Below are positions 6,954 through 14,631 of a stretch of 35,245 nucleotides of DNA, one piece after another. The stretch spans positions 1 to 35,245 of the forward strand of contig JAFIEQ010000029.1 of NCBI GenBank assembly GCA_020832455.1, read 5' to 3'. The DNA comes from Nitriliruptoraceae bacterium. GTDB taxonomy: Bacteria > Actinomycetota > Nitriliruptoria > Nitriliruptorales > Nitriliruptoraceae. Position numbers and translations under genes: made by a program. The notes beneath the pieces were generated by a model, which did not search any database, had not been told where the DNA came from, and saw nothing but the letters and a program-made list of their open reading frames with translations. The number at the start of each line of letters is the position of its first letter. The stretch's first letter is position 1.

Positions 6954-8687
6954 GTGGACGACACGTCGGTGTTCGCGGTCGTCACGGGCCTGTTCGGTGG
7001 GCTGGCGATCTTCCTGCTCGGGTTCGAGCGGCTGACCGCCAGCCTGAAGTCCGCGGCCGGCTCCCGGCTCGCCGATCTGCTCGCCCGCGCGTCCGCCACC
7101 CCGATCCGGGGTGCGGCATCCGGCGTCGCGGTCACCGCGCTGATCCAGTCGTCCTCGGTGACCACCGTGTTGACCGTGGGGTTCGCCGCCGCCGGGGTCA
7201 TGAGCCTGACGCAGACGATCGGGGTCATCGCCGGCTCCGCGCTCGGCTCGACGGTGACCGTGCAGATCGTCGCCTTCGACGTGCTCGCACTGGCCTCCGC
7301 GATGGTCGCCGTCGGCTTCCTCGGCGCCCAGTGGAAGGCGCGACCCGGGGTCGCGCAGGCCGGTGGGGCGCTGCTCGGGCTGGGGCTGGTCTTCCTCGGG
7401 ATGGATCTGATGGGGACCGCCATGTCGCCACTGCGCGACCAGCCGATCGTCACGGACGTGCTCACGGGTGGCGCCGGCCCGCTGGTCGCGCTGCTGGTCG
7501 GGCTGGTGCTCACCGCCCTGGTGCAGTCCTCGTCCGCGACGATGGGGATCGTGGTCGTGCTCGCCGCCCAGGGGCTGGTCGCGCTGCCGACCGCGATCGC
7601 CGTCGCGCTCGGCGCCAAGATCGGCACCTGCGTCACGGCGGTCATCGCCGCCAGCGGGGGTGGGGTCGCCGCGCGTCGGGTCGCGTCCTTCCACGTGCTG
7701 TTCAACCTCGGCGGTGCTCTGTTGTGGCTGCCGCTGATCGGGGTCCTGGCGGACATCGCCACGGCCGTCTCCCCGTCCGCCCCACAGCTGAGCGGCCAGG
7801 CCCGTCTGGCCGCCGAGGTGCCCCGCCAGCTCGCCAACGCGTTCACCCTGTTCACCGCCGTGAACCTGGTGCTGGTCCTGCCGTTCACCCAGCCGATCGC
7901 GCGGGGGTTGCGCCGACTGGTCCGCGACCGCGTCGCCGACCCGTTCGCGTCCGCCGACCACCTCGATCCGGCGGTGCTGTCGACCCCGGCGGTCGCGCTG
8001 GAGCTGGCCCGCCTGGAGGTCGGCCGGCTGGGCGCCGAGGTGGTCGACCTCGTCCGGCGTGGTGGCGAGGCGGCGTTGCGTGGGCAGCTGCCGGCGCTGC
8101 AGCGCGTGAAGGCAGACGACGACGCCATCGACGACCGGCGCCGCGCGATCGTGACCTACCTCGCGGACCTCAACCGCGGTGAGCTCACCGACGAGCAGGC
8201 CGACGACGTCGCGTCGCTGCTCGCCATCGCCGACGACCTGGAGGCCGTCGGCGACGTCGTCGCCACCAACCTCGTCCGCCTCGGCCGCAAGCGGCTCGAG
8301 GAGCGCCTGACCATCGCGGAGTCCACCCTGGAGGTGCTGGACGCGTTGCACGCCCGGGTCACCGACGACCTCGCGCACGCCGTGCGTGCGATCGCGGCGG
8401 GGGACCGTGATGCGCTCACCGCGGTGCTACGCCAGGCACGGGAGGTCACCGCGATGCGGGACGCGGCGCTGGCCCGCCAGGCGGATCGCCTGGTGGCCGG
8501 TGGTCCCGACAAGGCCGGCCGCTACGCCCGGGAGGTGGAGCTGATCGCCCACCTCTACCGGGTGCATGCGCTGACGCGTCGCGTCGCGCGCACGGAGCTC
8601 GCCGACCCCGTCCTCACCGACCCGGACCCGGGGCAGGGACCCGGCCAGACGCCCGGCGCCGGGTCGCCGCGCCCCGATCCGACCTGA
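6954..8687 (+). CDS. Na/Pi cotransporter family protein with PhoU-like domain
   Basis: The 577-residue protein has an N-terminal membrane half with the two signature QSSS motifs of Na/Pi cotransporters, at residues 65-68 (TALIQSSSVTT) and 191-194 (TALVQSSSATM), each in an inverted repeat unit. After about residue 330 it becomes soluble and helical, matching the PhoU-like helical bundles commonly fused to bacterial NptA proteins. It should take up phosphate with sodium or regulate phosphate flux at the cytoplasmic membrane. The start is GTG 6954 with AGGAGG just upstream. The C-terminal ~25 residues are Pro/Gly/Asp-rich, and the stop lies within a 26-bp tandem duplication. The 230 bases before the gene hold nothing recognisable. 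Confidence 0.9.
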   Translation: MDDTSVFAVVTGLFGGLAIFLLGFERLTASLKSAAGSRLADLLARASATPIRGAASGVAVTALIQSSSVTTVLTVGFAAAGVMSLTQTIGVIAGSALGSTVTVQIVAFDVLALASAMVAVGFLGAQWKARPGVAQAGGALLGLGLVFLGMDLMGTAMSPLRDQPIVTDVLTGGAGPLVALLVGLVLTALVQSSSATMGIVVVLAAQGLVALPTAIAVALGAKIGTCVTAVIAASGGGVAARRVASFHVLFNLGGALLWLPLIGVLADIATAVSPSAPQLSGQARLAAEVPRQLANAFTLFTAVNLVLVLPFTQPIARGLRRLVRDRVADPFASADHLDPAVLSTPAVALELARLEVGRLGAEVVDLVRRGGEAALRGQLPALQRVKADDDAIDDRRRAIVTYLADLNRGELTDEQADDVASLLAIADDLEAVGDVVATNLVRLGRKRLEERLTIAESTLEVLDALHARVTDDLAHAVRAIAAGDRDALTAVLRQAREVTAMRDAALARQADRLVAGGPDKAGRYAREVELIAHLYRVHALTRRVARTELADPVLTDPDPGQGPGQTPGAGSPRPDPT

Positions 8688-8720
8688 CCCGGCCGCGCCC
8701 CGATCCGGCCTGAGCCGGCC
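8669..8720. repeat. Tandem 26-bp direct repeat across the transporter stop codon
   Basis: Two adjacent 26-base units (8669-8694 and 8695-8720) both start GCGCCCCGATCCG and end with CCGGCC, with two or three differences. The first unit contains the TGA stop of the Na/Pi transporter. The duplication leads directly into the terminator hairpin. Confidence 0.7.
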
Positions 8721-8737
8721 GCGGACACGCGGCCGGC
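8714..8737. terminator. Stem-loop between convergent transporter and hydrolase genes
   Basis: A perfect 10-bp GC stem (GCCGGCCGCG / CGCGGCCGGC) with a GACA tetraloop sits between the Na/Pi transporter stop (8687) and the stop of the convergent FAH-family gene (8743). It can serve as a terminator in both directions. Confidence 0.65.
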
Positions 8738-8742
8738 GCCGC

Positions 8743-9603
8743 TCAGCGGGTGGCGCGCCGCGCGACCTGGCGCTGCCGACCGAGCCCCTCGATCTCCAGG
8801 GTCATCGTGTCGCCCTCCTGCAGGTAGACGGGCGGGTCGAGGCCGAGCCCGACACCCGCCGGCGTGCCGGTGTTGATGACGTCGCCGGGCTCGAGCACCA
8901 TGAACTGGCTCAGGTACCAGATCAGGTGGTGCACCCCGAAGACCATCTCGCTGGTCGAGCTGTCCTGCCGGCGCGTCCCGTTGACGTCCAGGGTCAGTCG
9001 CAGGTCCTGGGGATCGTCGAGCTCGTCGGGGGTCACCAGCCACGGCCCGAGCGGGTTGAAGGTCTCGCACGACTTGCCCTTGATCCACTGGCCCCCGCGT
9101 TCGAGCTGGTACTCGCGTTCCGAGACGTCGTTGGAGATGGCGAAGCCGGCGATGTGCTCGGCGGCCTCGGCCTCGCTCGCGAGGTAGCGGGCGGTCGAAC
9201 CGATGACCACGGCGAGCTCGACCTCCCAGTCGGTCCGGGTGCTGTCCGGGGGGAGCAGCACCTCGTCGTCGGGGCCGACGACCGTCGCGGGTCCCTTGCT
9301 GAACACGACCGGCTCGGCGGGGACCTCGAGGCCCGACTCGATGGCGTGATCGCGGTAGTTCAGTCCGATGCACAGCACCTGGTAGGGCTTGGCGACCGGG
9401 GCGCCCAGCCGGGGGTCGCCCTCGACGATCGTGAGCCCGGAGCCGCCCGCGTCGACGTGGCGTCGGACGCGCTCCACGCCCCCGGAGGCGAAGAACCGCT
9501 GGTCGTAGTCGTCCGCGACCTCGCGGACATCCACCAGACGACCGTCGTCGAGCAGCACCCCCGGATGCTCCTGCCCCGCGTCGCCGAACCTGACCAGTCG
9601 CAT
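8743..9603 (-). CDS. FAH-family hydrolase, probable 2,4-diketo-3-deoxy-L-fuconate hydrolase
   Basis: This 286-residue enzyme of the fumarylacetoacetate hydrolase family should cleave 2,4-diketo-3-deoxy-L-fuconate to pyruvate and L-lactate, the last step of non-phosphorylative L-fucose degradation. Family features are LCIGLNYRDHAIESG (about residue 75), the metal-binding segment DWEVELAVVIG (about residue 124), FAISNDVSEREYQ, GKSCETFNPLGPWLV, and the C-terminal GDVINTGTPAGVGLG. The ATG at 9603 starts the conserved MRLVRFGD; the frame is open further upstream but only with non-conserved sequence. AAGG lies six to seven bases before it. Two copies of the putative IclR operator are 41 and 72 bases upstream. 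The substrate is inferred from the other fucose genes; other FAH enzymes act on different diketones. Confidence 0.85.
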   Translation of the reverse strand: MRLVRFGDAGQEHPGVLLDDGRLVDVREVADDYDQRFFASGGVERVRRHVDAGGSGLTIVEGDPRLGAPVAKPYQVLCIGLNYRDHAIESGLEVPAEPVVFSKGPATVVGPDDEVLLPPDSTRTDWEVELAVVIGSTARYLASEAEAAEHIAGFAISNDVSEREYQLERGGQWIKGKSCETFNPLGPWLVTPDELDDPQDLRLTLDVNGTRRQDSSTSEMVFGVHHLIWYLSQFMVLEPGDVINTGTPAGVGLGLDPPVYLQEGDTMTLEIEGLGRQRQVARRATR

Positions 9604-9643
9604 CGATGCACCTTCTGTCTCGGGGATGGTCCCGCACCTCGCT

Positions 9644-9659
9644 GTCCAAGATGCTGGAC
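9644..9659. promoter_or_regulatory. Putative IclR operator, copy 1
   Basis: GTCCA-N6-TGGAC (GTCCAAGATGCTGGAC), 41 bases upstream of the FAH-family gene. Its closest relative in this window is the site before the SDR gene (GTCCAACGAGCTGGAC). The same GTCCR-N6-YGGAC layout occurs four times, always in a promoter region near the fucose genes. Confidence 0.6.
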
Positions 9660-9674
9660 GAGGTCTAGCAACCT

Positions 9675-9690
9675 GTCCGTCGGTGCGGAC
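9675..9690. promoter_or_regulatory. Putative IclR operator, copy 2
   Basis: GTCCGTCGGTGCGGAC has the same GTCCR-N6-YGGAC layout. It is 31 bp centre-to-centre from copy 1, about three helical turns, so two dimers of a tetrameric IclR protein could bind on one DNA face. Confidence 0.5.
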
Positions 9691-9771
9691 GTTCGCACGC
9701 CGCAGGGACGCGCACGGTGTCGCGTTGTGCGCGCAGGAAGGCACCACGCTGGCCACGGAACGCGAACGCCG

Positions 9772-9800
9772 TTGACGACCAACGAACGTCGTCGTAGGCT
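9772..9800 (+). promoter_or_regulatory. Sigma-70-like promoter of the sugar ABC operon
   Basis: A -35 box TTGACG (9772-9777) and a -10 box TAGGCT (9795-9800) are separated by 17 bases. Transcription would begin near 9807, inside the tandem operators, leaving a leader of about 200 bases before the binding-protein gene at 10008. Between 9604 and 10007 there is no gene I can support. Confidence 0.55.
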
Positions 9801-9832
9801 GCTCGCTTGAGGCACGCCCCGCTCATGTGAGC
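9801..9832 (+). promoter_or_regulatory. Tandem operator, probable SorC-family binding sites
   Basis: GCTCATGTGAGC (9821-9832) is a perfect inverted repeat GCTCA-N2-TGAGC. Twenty bases upstream lies a degraded copy, GCTCGCTTGAGG (9801-9812), directly after the -10 box. The same pair with the same 20-bp spacing precedes the inositol-phosphate synthase gene. The nearest candidate regulator is the SorC-family protein encoded at 23487-24446. Confidence 0.6.
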
Positions 9833-10007
9833 AGGGGGTGCGGGGTGGTTGGGAGACCGCTCGGTGCTGAGGCCCACCCGGGATCGGTCCCGGTGAGGGC
9901 AAGGAACTGGGAGCCGTCCAGCAGGACGACCGAACACGTGGTGCTGGTGGATGGCGTGGACAGCGGCGCGGTCGCAGACCGCGATGCCGCAGGATCGGGA
10001 GATCGCA

Positions 10008-11126
10008 ATGCGTAGAACCAATCGATGGAAGGCCCTACCGGTCGCCCTGGCGCTCGCGCTGGTCGTGAGCGCGTGTGGCAGCGACGACGACGAGGTGGAC
10101 AGCGCCCCGGAGGACGACGCCGCGGAGGAGACCGACGACGCCGACGATGATGACGCCGGCGACGACGTGGACGACGACGCGGGCGACGACGAGGCCGAGG
10201 CCAGCGGTGACGAGTGCGACACCTCGGCGCTGACCATCGGCTACGCCACCAAGTCCGCCACGAACCAGGGCTGGATCCTGATCAACCAGGGTGCGGAGGA
10301 CGCCGCCGCCGACCTGGGTGTCGGTGAGCTGCGGGCCGTCGGTCCGCCGATCGAGAACGACATCTCCGGTCAGCTCAACGTCGTCGAGGACTTCATCAGC
10401 GCGCAGGTCGACGGGCTCGCCATCGCGCCGGTGGACTCCAGCGGCATCGTCCCCGTGGTCGAGCAGGCCAACGCGGACGGCATCCCGGTCATCGCGATCG
10501 ACACCGCCATCGAGGGTGGTGAGGTCGCGAGCTTCGTGGCCACCGACAACCTCGCGGCTGCCGTGACGCAGGCCGAGACGGTCGCCGAGGCGATCGACGG
10601 CGTCGGCAAGGTCGTGCTGATCAACGGCTCGCAGGCGCAGCAGACCGGTCGTGACCGCCGTGACGGGTTCGTCGAGACGATGGAGGAGAACTACCCCGAC
10701 ATCGAGGTGCTCGAGGTCCAGACCGAGTGGGACCCGACGGCCGCCCAGCAGGGGCTCGAGGACCTGATCATCGCCAACGACGACATCGTCGCGGTGGCGC
10801 AGGCCTGGGACGGCGCGACGGTCGCGTCGGTCAGCCTGCTGGACCGTGAGGGTCTGCTCGACGACGTGTTCGTCATCGGCTTCGACGGCGCTCCGGACGC
10901 GATCGCCCTGATGCTGGACGGTCGGGTCGACGCGATCGTCGCCCAGCAGCTCTACCAGATCGGCTACGACGGGATGGAGGCCACGGTGGCCGCCGCCTGC
11001 GGTGAGCCCGTGGAAGAGCGGGTCGACACCGGCGAGGTGCTGCTGACGCCCGACACCGTCCAGGACTTCATCGACGCCAACCCCGACGCGCTCTCCGAGT
11101 TCATCGAGGAGGAGCGCGAGGGCTGA
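10008..11126 (+). CDS. Sugar ABC transporter substrate-binding lipoprotein (Frc/Rbs type)
   Basis: The 372-residue protein is a periplasmic-binding-protein type 1 (LacI-like fold) sugar receptor anchored as a lipoprotein. A signal peptide ends in the lipobox VVSACGS (Cys about residue 19). An unusually acidic tether of about 50 residues, mostly Asp and Glu, follows. The binding domain begins ALTIGYATKSATNQGW and contains GLAIAPVDSSGIVPVV, GIPVIAIDTAI, QTGRDRRDGF and VIGFDGAPDAIALM, which are typical of ribose/fructose-type receptors. ATG 10008 is preceded by GGGAG with seven bases spacing. It is the first gene of the operon and is controlled by the tandem operators at 9801-9832. The ligand cannot be read; pentoses, fructose or inositol are possible. 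Confidence 0.9.
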   Translation: MRRTNRWKALPVALALALVVSACGSDDDEVDSAPEDDAAEETDDADDDDAGDDVDDDAGDDEAEASGDECDTSALTIGYATKSATNQGWILINQGAEDAAADLGVGELRAVGPPIENDISGQLNVVEDFISAQVDGLAIAPVDSSGIVPVVEQANADGIPVIAIDTAIEGGEVASFVATDNLAAAVTQAETVAEAIDGVGKVVLINGSQAQQTGRDRRDGFVETMEENYPDIEVLEVQTEWDPTAAQQGLEDLIIANDDIVAVAQAWDGATVASVSLLDREGLLDDVFVIGFDGAPDAIALMLDGRVDAIVAQQLYQIGYDGMEATVAAACGEPVEERVDTGEVLLTPDTVQDFIDANPDALSEFIEEEREG

Positions 11127-11133
11127 TCGACCG

Positions 11134-11172
11134 ACGTCGGGCGGGCCCTGTCCACTCGGGCCCGCCCGATGT
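11134..11172 (+). terminator. Strong stem-loop after binding-protein gene
   Basis: A 15-bp stem with one G-U wobble (core CGGGCGGGCCC / GGGCCCGCCCG) and a nine-base loop starts eight bases after the binding-protein stop and ends before the permease. Such hairpins usually stop part of the transcription or stabilise the upstream mRNA, so that more receptor than membrane protein is made. Confidence 0.75.
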
Positions 11173-11225
11173 CCCACGTCGTCGCCGTTCGGCGCGACGC
11201 AACCCGCAACGGCAGGAGGTTGGTG

Positions 11226-12221
11226 GTGGCTTCGACCGAAGTGGTCCCCGAGGCGGAGGACGACGTCCCCTCGCGACGCCAACGAACGGTCCCGGAGTGG
11301 ATGGGGGCCGTGGTCGGGACCCTCGTGATCGGGGCGATCCTGACCGTCCTCGCCCCCAACTTCATGTCCACCCGGAACCTGCTCAACGTGCTCGCGCAGG
11401 TGTCGGTCTTCGGCTTCATGGCCGCCGGGCAGACCTTCGTCATGATCGCCCGCGGCATCGACCTCTCCGTGGCCGCCACCGGCGCGCTCGCGGGCACCGT
11501 GGTCGGCGTGCTCTCCATCGAGCACGGGTTCAGCGGCGGCACGTCCGTGCTCATCGCGATCCTGGTGGCGATGTTCGTCGGACTGGTCCACGGCGTGCTC
11601 GTCGCCTACGGACGCCTGCCCGCGTTCATCGTCACCCTGGGTGGGTTGTCGGTCTGGCGTGGTGCGGCCCTGGAGCTCACCGGCGGCATCAACAACACCG
11701 GCCTGCCGGACCTGGTCACGTGGCTGGCCCGGGGTCAGATCGGTCCGGTCCCGGTCCCGGTGCTGCTCATGATCGTGGTGTTCGCGGCCTGCGGGTTCGT
11801 CCTGACGCGTACGCGCTGGGGGATGAACCTCTACGCCATCGGCGGTGACGAGGAGGCCGCGGTCCGCGCCGGCGTCCCGGTCAAGCGCTACACGACCTTC
11901 GCCTACATGGCCTGCAGCTCGCTGTCGGCGATCGGCGGCATCATCCTCGTCGGCCGGCTCGACTCCGCCGGCGGGAGCGTCGCAGCCGGCTACGAACTCA
12001 ACGTCATCGCCGCCGTGGTCATCGGTGGGACCTCGCTGTTCGGTGGGGTCGGCAGCGTCTGGGGGGCCTTCTTCGGGGCCTTCCTCATGGGGATCATCCA
12101 GAACGGGATGAACCTGATGGGGATCTCCTCGTTCATCCAGATGATGGTCCTCGGCTCGATCATCGTGCTGGCCATCGGCGCGGACGTGATGCGCAAGCGC
12201 TACGCGAAACAGGGAGGATGA
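11226..12221 (+). CDS. Sugar ABC transporter permease (RbsC/FrcC type)
   Basis: This 331-residue membrane protein has about ten hydrophobic segments and the BPD_transp_2 pattern: FMAAGQTFVMIARGIDLSVAATGALAG near residue 65, GRLPAFIVTLGGLSVWRGAAL, ALGDEEAAVRAGVPVKRYTT-like coupling loop, and AAVVIGGTSLFGGVGSVWGAFFGAFLMG near the end. It forms the homodimeric channel for the sugar receptor upstream. GTG 11226 is chosen because AGGAGG lies six bases before it; an in-frame ATG at 11169 falls inside the preceding hairpin. The stop overlaps the first possible start of the kinase gene as ATGA. Confidence 0.9.
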   Translation: MASTEVVPEAEDDVPSRRQRTVPEWMGAVVGTLVIGAILTVLAPNFMSTRNLLNVLAQVSVFGFMAAGQTFVMIARGIDLSVAATGALAGTVVGVLSIEHGFSGGTSVLIAILVAMFVGLVHGVLVAYGRLPAFIVTLGGLSVWRGAALELTGGINNTGLPDLVTWLARGQIGPVPVPVLLMIVVFAACGFVLTRTRWGMNLYAIGGDEEAAVRAGVPVKRYTTFAYMACSSLSAIGGIILVGRLDSAGGSVAAGYELNVIAAVVIGGTSLFGGVGSVWGAFFGAFLMGIIQNGMNLMGISSFIQMMVLGSIIVLAIGADVMRKRYAKQGG

Positions 12222-12226
12222 GCCCG

Positions 12227-13165
12227 ATGTCGTCCACCGATCCCTACGTGGTCAGCATCGGCGAAGCCCTCGTGGACATGCTGGAGACCTGGCGCGGCGA
12301 CGAGCGGGTCTACGTGCCGAGTCCGGGTGGGTCGCCCTTCAACGTCGCGACCGGGCTCGCGCGGTTGGGGACCTCGTGCCGGTTCGTCACGGCCTTCGCC
12401 TCCGATCCGCTCGGCCGGTGGTTGAAGGGGTTCCTGGTCAGCGAGGGCGTCGACCTGTCCGCGAGCCAGGACACCGAACTACCGACGAGCATCGCGATGA
12501 CCAGCTTCGACGGGGCCGAACCTCACTTCGTGTTCTACGGCAGCCCCCCGTCCTACGGCGACCTCGACGTCGAGGGACTGCCCGATCGGCTGGCGAGCGA
12601 CGCGGCCGTGGTCCACGCCGGCTCGATCGGCCTGCTCGAACCGGCCCTGTACGACGTCGCGGACCGGCTGTTCGACGTCGCTGGTCCGGTCCGCACGGTC
12701 GACCCCAACGTGCGCCTGTCGCTGGTCGACGACCTCGACGCCTACCGCGCCCGCATGGAGGCGCTGTTCGCCCGCGCCGACGTCGTCAAGCTGTCCTCGG
12801 TCGACGCCGCGGGGCTGTACCCGGGACGCAGCGAGGACGCGGTCATCGACCACCTCACCGCGCTCGGGGTCCCCACGGTGGTCATGACCCTCGGCGAGCG
12901 GGGCCTGCGCTGGCGGCACGCCGGGGTCGACGACCACCTCCCCGGACCGAGCATCGAGGCGAGCGACACCACCGGTGCCGGCGACTCCTGCATGGTCGCG
13001 ATCCTGCGCGGGCTCGCGCGCACGGGACACCGCGAGGACCCGGAGCGCTGGCGAGCACTCATGCTCGAGGCGCGCTCGTTCGCCTCGCTCATCTGCCAGC
13101 GACCGGGTGGCGCGGCGGCGATGCCGCACCCCCACGAGCTGGCCGCGGTCGGTTCCCCCTCCTAG
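12227..13165 (+). CDS. PfkB family carbohydrate kinase (fructokinase-like)
   Basis: The 312-residue protein is a ribokinase/PfkB-family sugar kinase. The first signature is PGGSPFNVATGLARLG (about residues 31-46) and the second, with the catalytic Asp and anion hole, is DTTGAGDSCMVAILRG (about residues 247-262). It should phosphorylate the sugar imported by the surrounding ABC transporter, as FrcK does in the rhizobial frcBCAK operon, but keto-gluconate or inosose-derived substrates cannot be excluded. GGAGG is nine bases before ATG 12227; the ATG at 12218, inside the permease stop, is too close to that GGAGG. The E2 gene follows after 17 bases. Confidence 0.87.
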   Translation: MSSTDPYVVSIGEALVDMLETWRGDERVYVPSPGGSPFNVATGLARLGTSCRFVTAFASDPLGRWLKGFLVSEGVDLSASQDTELPTSIAMTSFDGAEPHFVFYGSPPSYGDLDVEGLPDRLASDAAVVHAGSIGLLEPALYDVADRLFDVAGPVRTVDPNVRLSLVDDLDAYRARMEALFARADVVKLSSVDAAGLYPGRSEDAVIDHLTALGVPTVVMTLGERGLRWRHAGVDDHLPGPSIEASDTTGAGDSCMVAILRGLARTGHREDPERWRALMLEARSFASLICQRPGGAAAMPHPHELAAVGSPS

Positions 13166-13182
13166 ATCGAAGGTCCACTCTG

Positions 13183-14583
13183 ATGGCGCACATCGTCCGC
13201 ATCCCCGAGCAGGGCTCCGCGGTGGAGTCCTGCATCCTGGTGGGGTGGCTCGTCGAGCAGGGAGCCACGGTCGCAGCCGGCGACCCGGTCCTGGAGATCG
13301 AGACCGACAAGGCCAGCTTCGAGGTCGAGGCACCCGCCGACGGCGTGGTGCACGCGCTGCTCCACGACGCGGGTGACGAGGTGGCGGTCCACGGGCCGGT
13401 CGCGGTGCTCGGCGCCGCGGACGAGGACGTGGCGGACCTCGTCGCGGAGCTGCGCGCCGGTGGGGCCGCGCCGGGAGGTGACACCGCCGAGGTGGCGGCG
13501 TCGCCCGCCGAGGTACCCGCCCCCACCCCCGCGGAGGTACCCGCTCCTGCGGTGACCCCGGCTGCCGCCACGCCCGCGGCGACGCCTCCGCCACCACCGG
13601 CACCCGCTGCGCCGCCGACGCCCGCCGCGACCCCGGCACGTCCGGCCGCGGCCAGCAGCGACGAGGCGCCGACACCCGCGGCGATCTCCCCCCGGGCGGC
13701 TCGGGTCGCCCGACGCATGGCCGTCGACCTGACGGGCGTGCGCGGCACCGGCCCCGGCGGCCGGATCGTCGAGGCGGACATCGTCGCGGCTGCGACTTCG
13801 TCCCCGGCCACCTCCAACGGCGCCCACCACACCGCGGCTGCCGCCGCGGGTCCGGCCCCGCTCCCCGACGCCTCGGCCCGGACCGTCGCCCTGATCGAGC
13901 GTGAGGCGTTGTCGCCGATCCGACGCACGATCGCGCGTCGCATGCAGGGGTCGTTGATCGATGCGGCGCAGCTGACGGTCACCGCCCGTGCCGACGCCAG
14001 CCGGATGCAGCAGTTGCGCGCGCGGTGCCGCGAGGCCGACCCGGCGCTCGGGCTCGGGCGGGTGACCATCAACACCATGGTGCTGTTCGCCGCCAGCCGG
14101 GTCCTGCTCGATCACCCCGAGCTCAACGCGCACTTCTCCTGGGACGGGATCACCCGGTTCGGCGGTGTCAACCTGGGGATGGCCGTCCAGGCCGACCGTG
14201 GGCTGCTCGTGCCCGTCATCCAGGGGGCCGACCGACGCACCATCACCGGCATCGGCGCCGAGGCCGCGCGTCTGGCCGAGCGTGCCCGCACCGGCAAGCT
14301 GCGACCCGAGGAGATGCAGGGTGCGACGTTCACCGTCACCAACCTCGGCATGGTCGGGGTGGAGACCTTCACGCCGATCCTCGACCCGCCCCAGGTCGCG
14401 ATCCTGGGTGTCGGTGCCATCGTGCCGAACGTCACCCTCGAGGAAGATGGCCCGCGTTCCACGCCCATGATCCACCTGTCGCTCACCTTCGATCATCGCG
14501 CGCTCGACGGCTACGCCGCCGGCCGTTTCCTGTCCGATGTCTGCGACCGCATCGCCGCCATCGACCTGACGGTGCTCGCCTGA
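13183..14583 (+). CDS. 2-oxoacid dehydrogenase E2 (dihydrolipoamide acyltransferase)
   Basis: This 466-residue E2 component transfers acyl groups from E1 to CoA. It has a single lipoyl domain with the modified lysine at K43 (EIETDKASFEVEA), a long Ala/Pro linker at about residues 100-165, a peripheral-subunit-binding domain at about 166-205 (ISPRAARVARRMAVDL then GTGPGGRIVEADI), and a catalytic domain ending in DHRALDG (about 437-443), the active-site DHRxxDG motif. It lies between a sugar kinase and the fused E1 in the sugar transporter operon. No E3 dihydrolipoyl dehydrogenase is in the window, so the complex would borrow it. The N-terminal MAHIVRIPEQGSAVES differs from housekeeping PDH E2, so an alternative oxoacid substrate is possible. 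Confidence 0.9.
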   Translation: MAHIVRIPEQGSAVESCILVGWLVEQGATVAAGDPVLEIETDKASFEVEAPADGVVHALLHDAGDEVAVHGPVAVLGAADEDVADLVAELRAGGAAPGGDTAEVAASPAEVPAPTPAEVPAPAVTPAAATPAATPPPPPAPAAPPTPAATPARPAAASSDEAPTPAAISPRAARVARRMAVDLTGVRGTGPGGRIVEADIVAAATSSPATSNGAHHTAAAAAGPAPLPDASARTVALIEREALSPIRRTIARRMQGSLIDAAQLTVTARADASRMQQLRARCREADPALGLGRVTINTMVLFAASRVLLDHPELNAHFSWDGITRFGGVNLGMAVQADRGLLVPVIQGADRRTITGIGAEAARLAERARTGKLRPEEMQGATFTVTNLGMVGVETFTPILDPPQVAILGVGAIVPNVTLEEDGPRSTPMIHLSLTFDHRALDGYAAGRFLSDVCDRIAAIDLTVLA

Positions 14584-14631
14584 GGCTCCGCCCGTCCCCG
14601 CCGCGTCACCACGTCCCGGAGGTCCCGCTCG

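Noticed and set aside
9807..10007. Known riboswitch (cobalamin, glycine, cyclic di-AMP) in the leader
   Set aside because: None of the conserved boxes of these classes could be recognised by eye.
9827..10015. A 62-codon open frame in the leader of the sugar operon
   Set aside because: It has no convincing ribosome site or motif and overlaps the start of the binding-protein gene. It is more likely untranslated leader.
10035..11591. A 518-codon minus-strand frame opposite the sugar-binding protein gene
   Set aside because: The composition is dominated by His, Asp, Val and Gly with no domain. The plus strand has signal peptide, lipobox and receptor motifs.
13490..13670. Ala/Pro-rich repeats suggesting a tandem repeat locus
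   Set aside because: They encode the flexible linker between the lipoyl and binding domains of E2, which is normally Ala/Pro-rich. No exact repeat unit persists.
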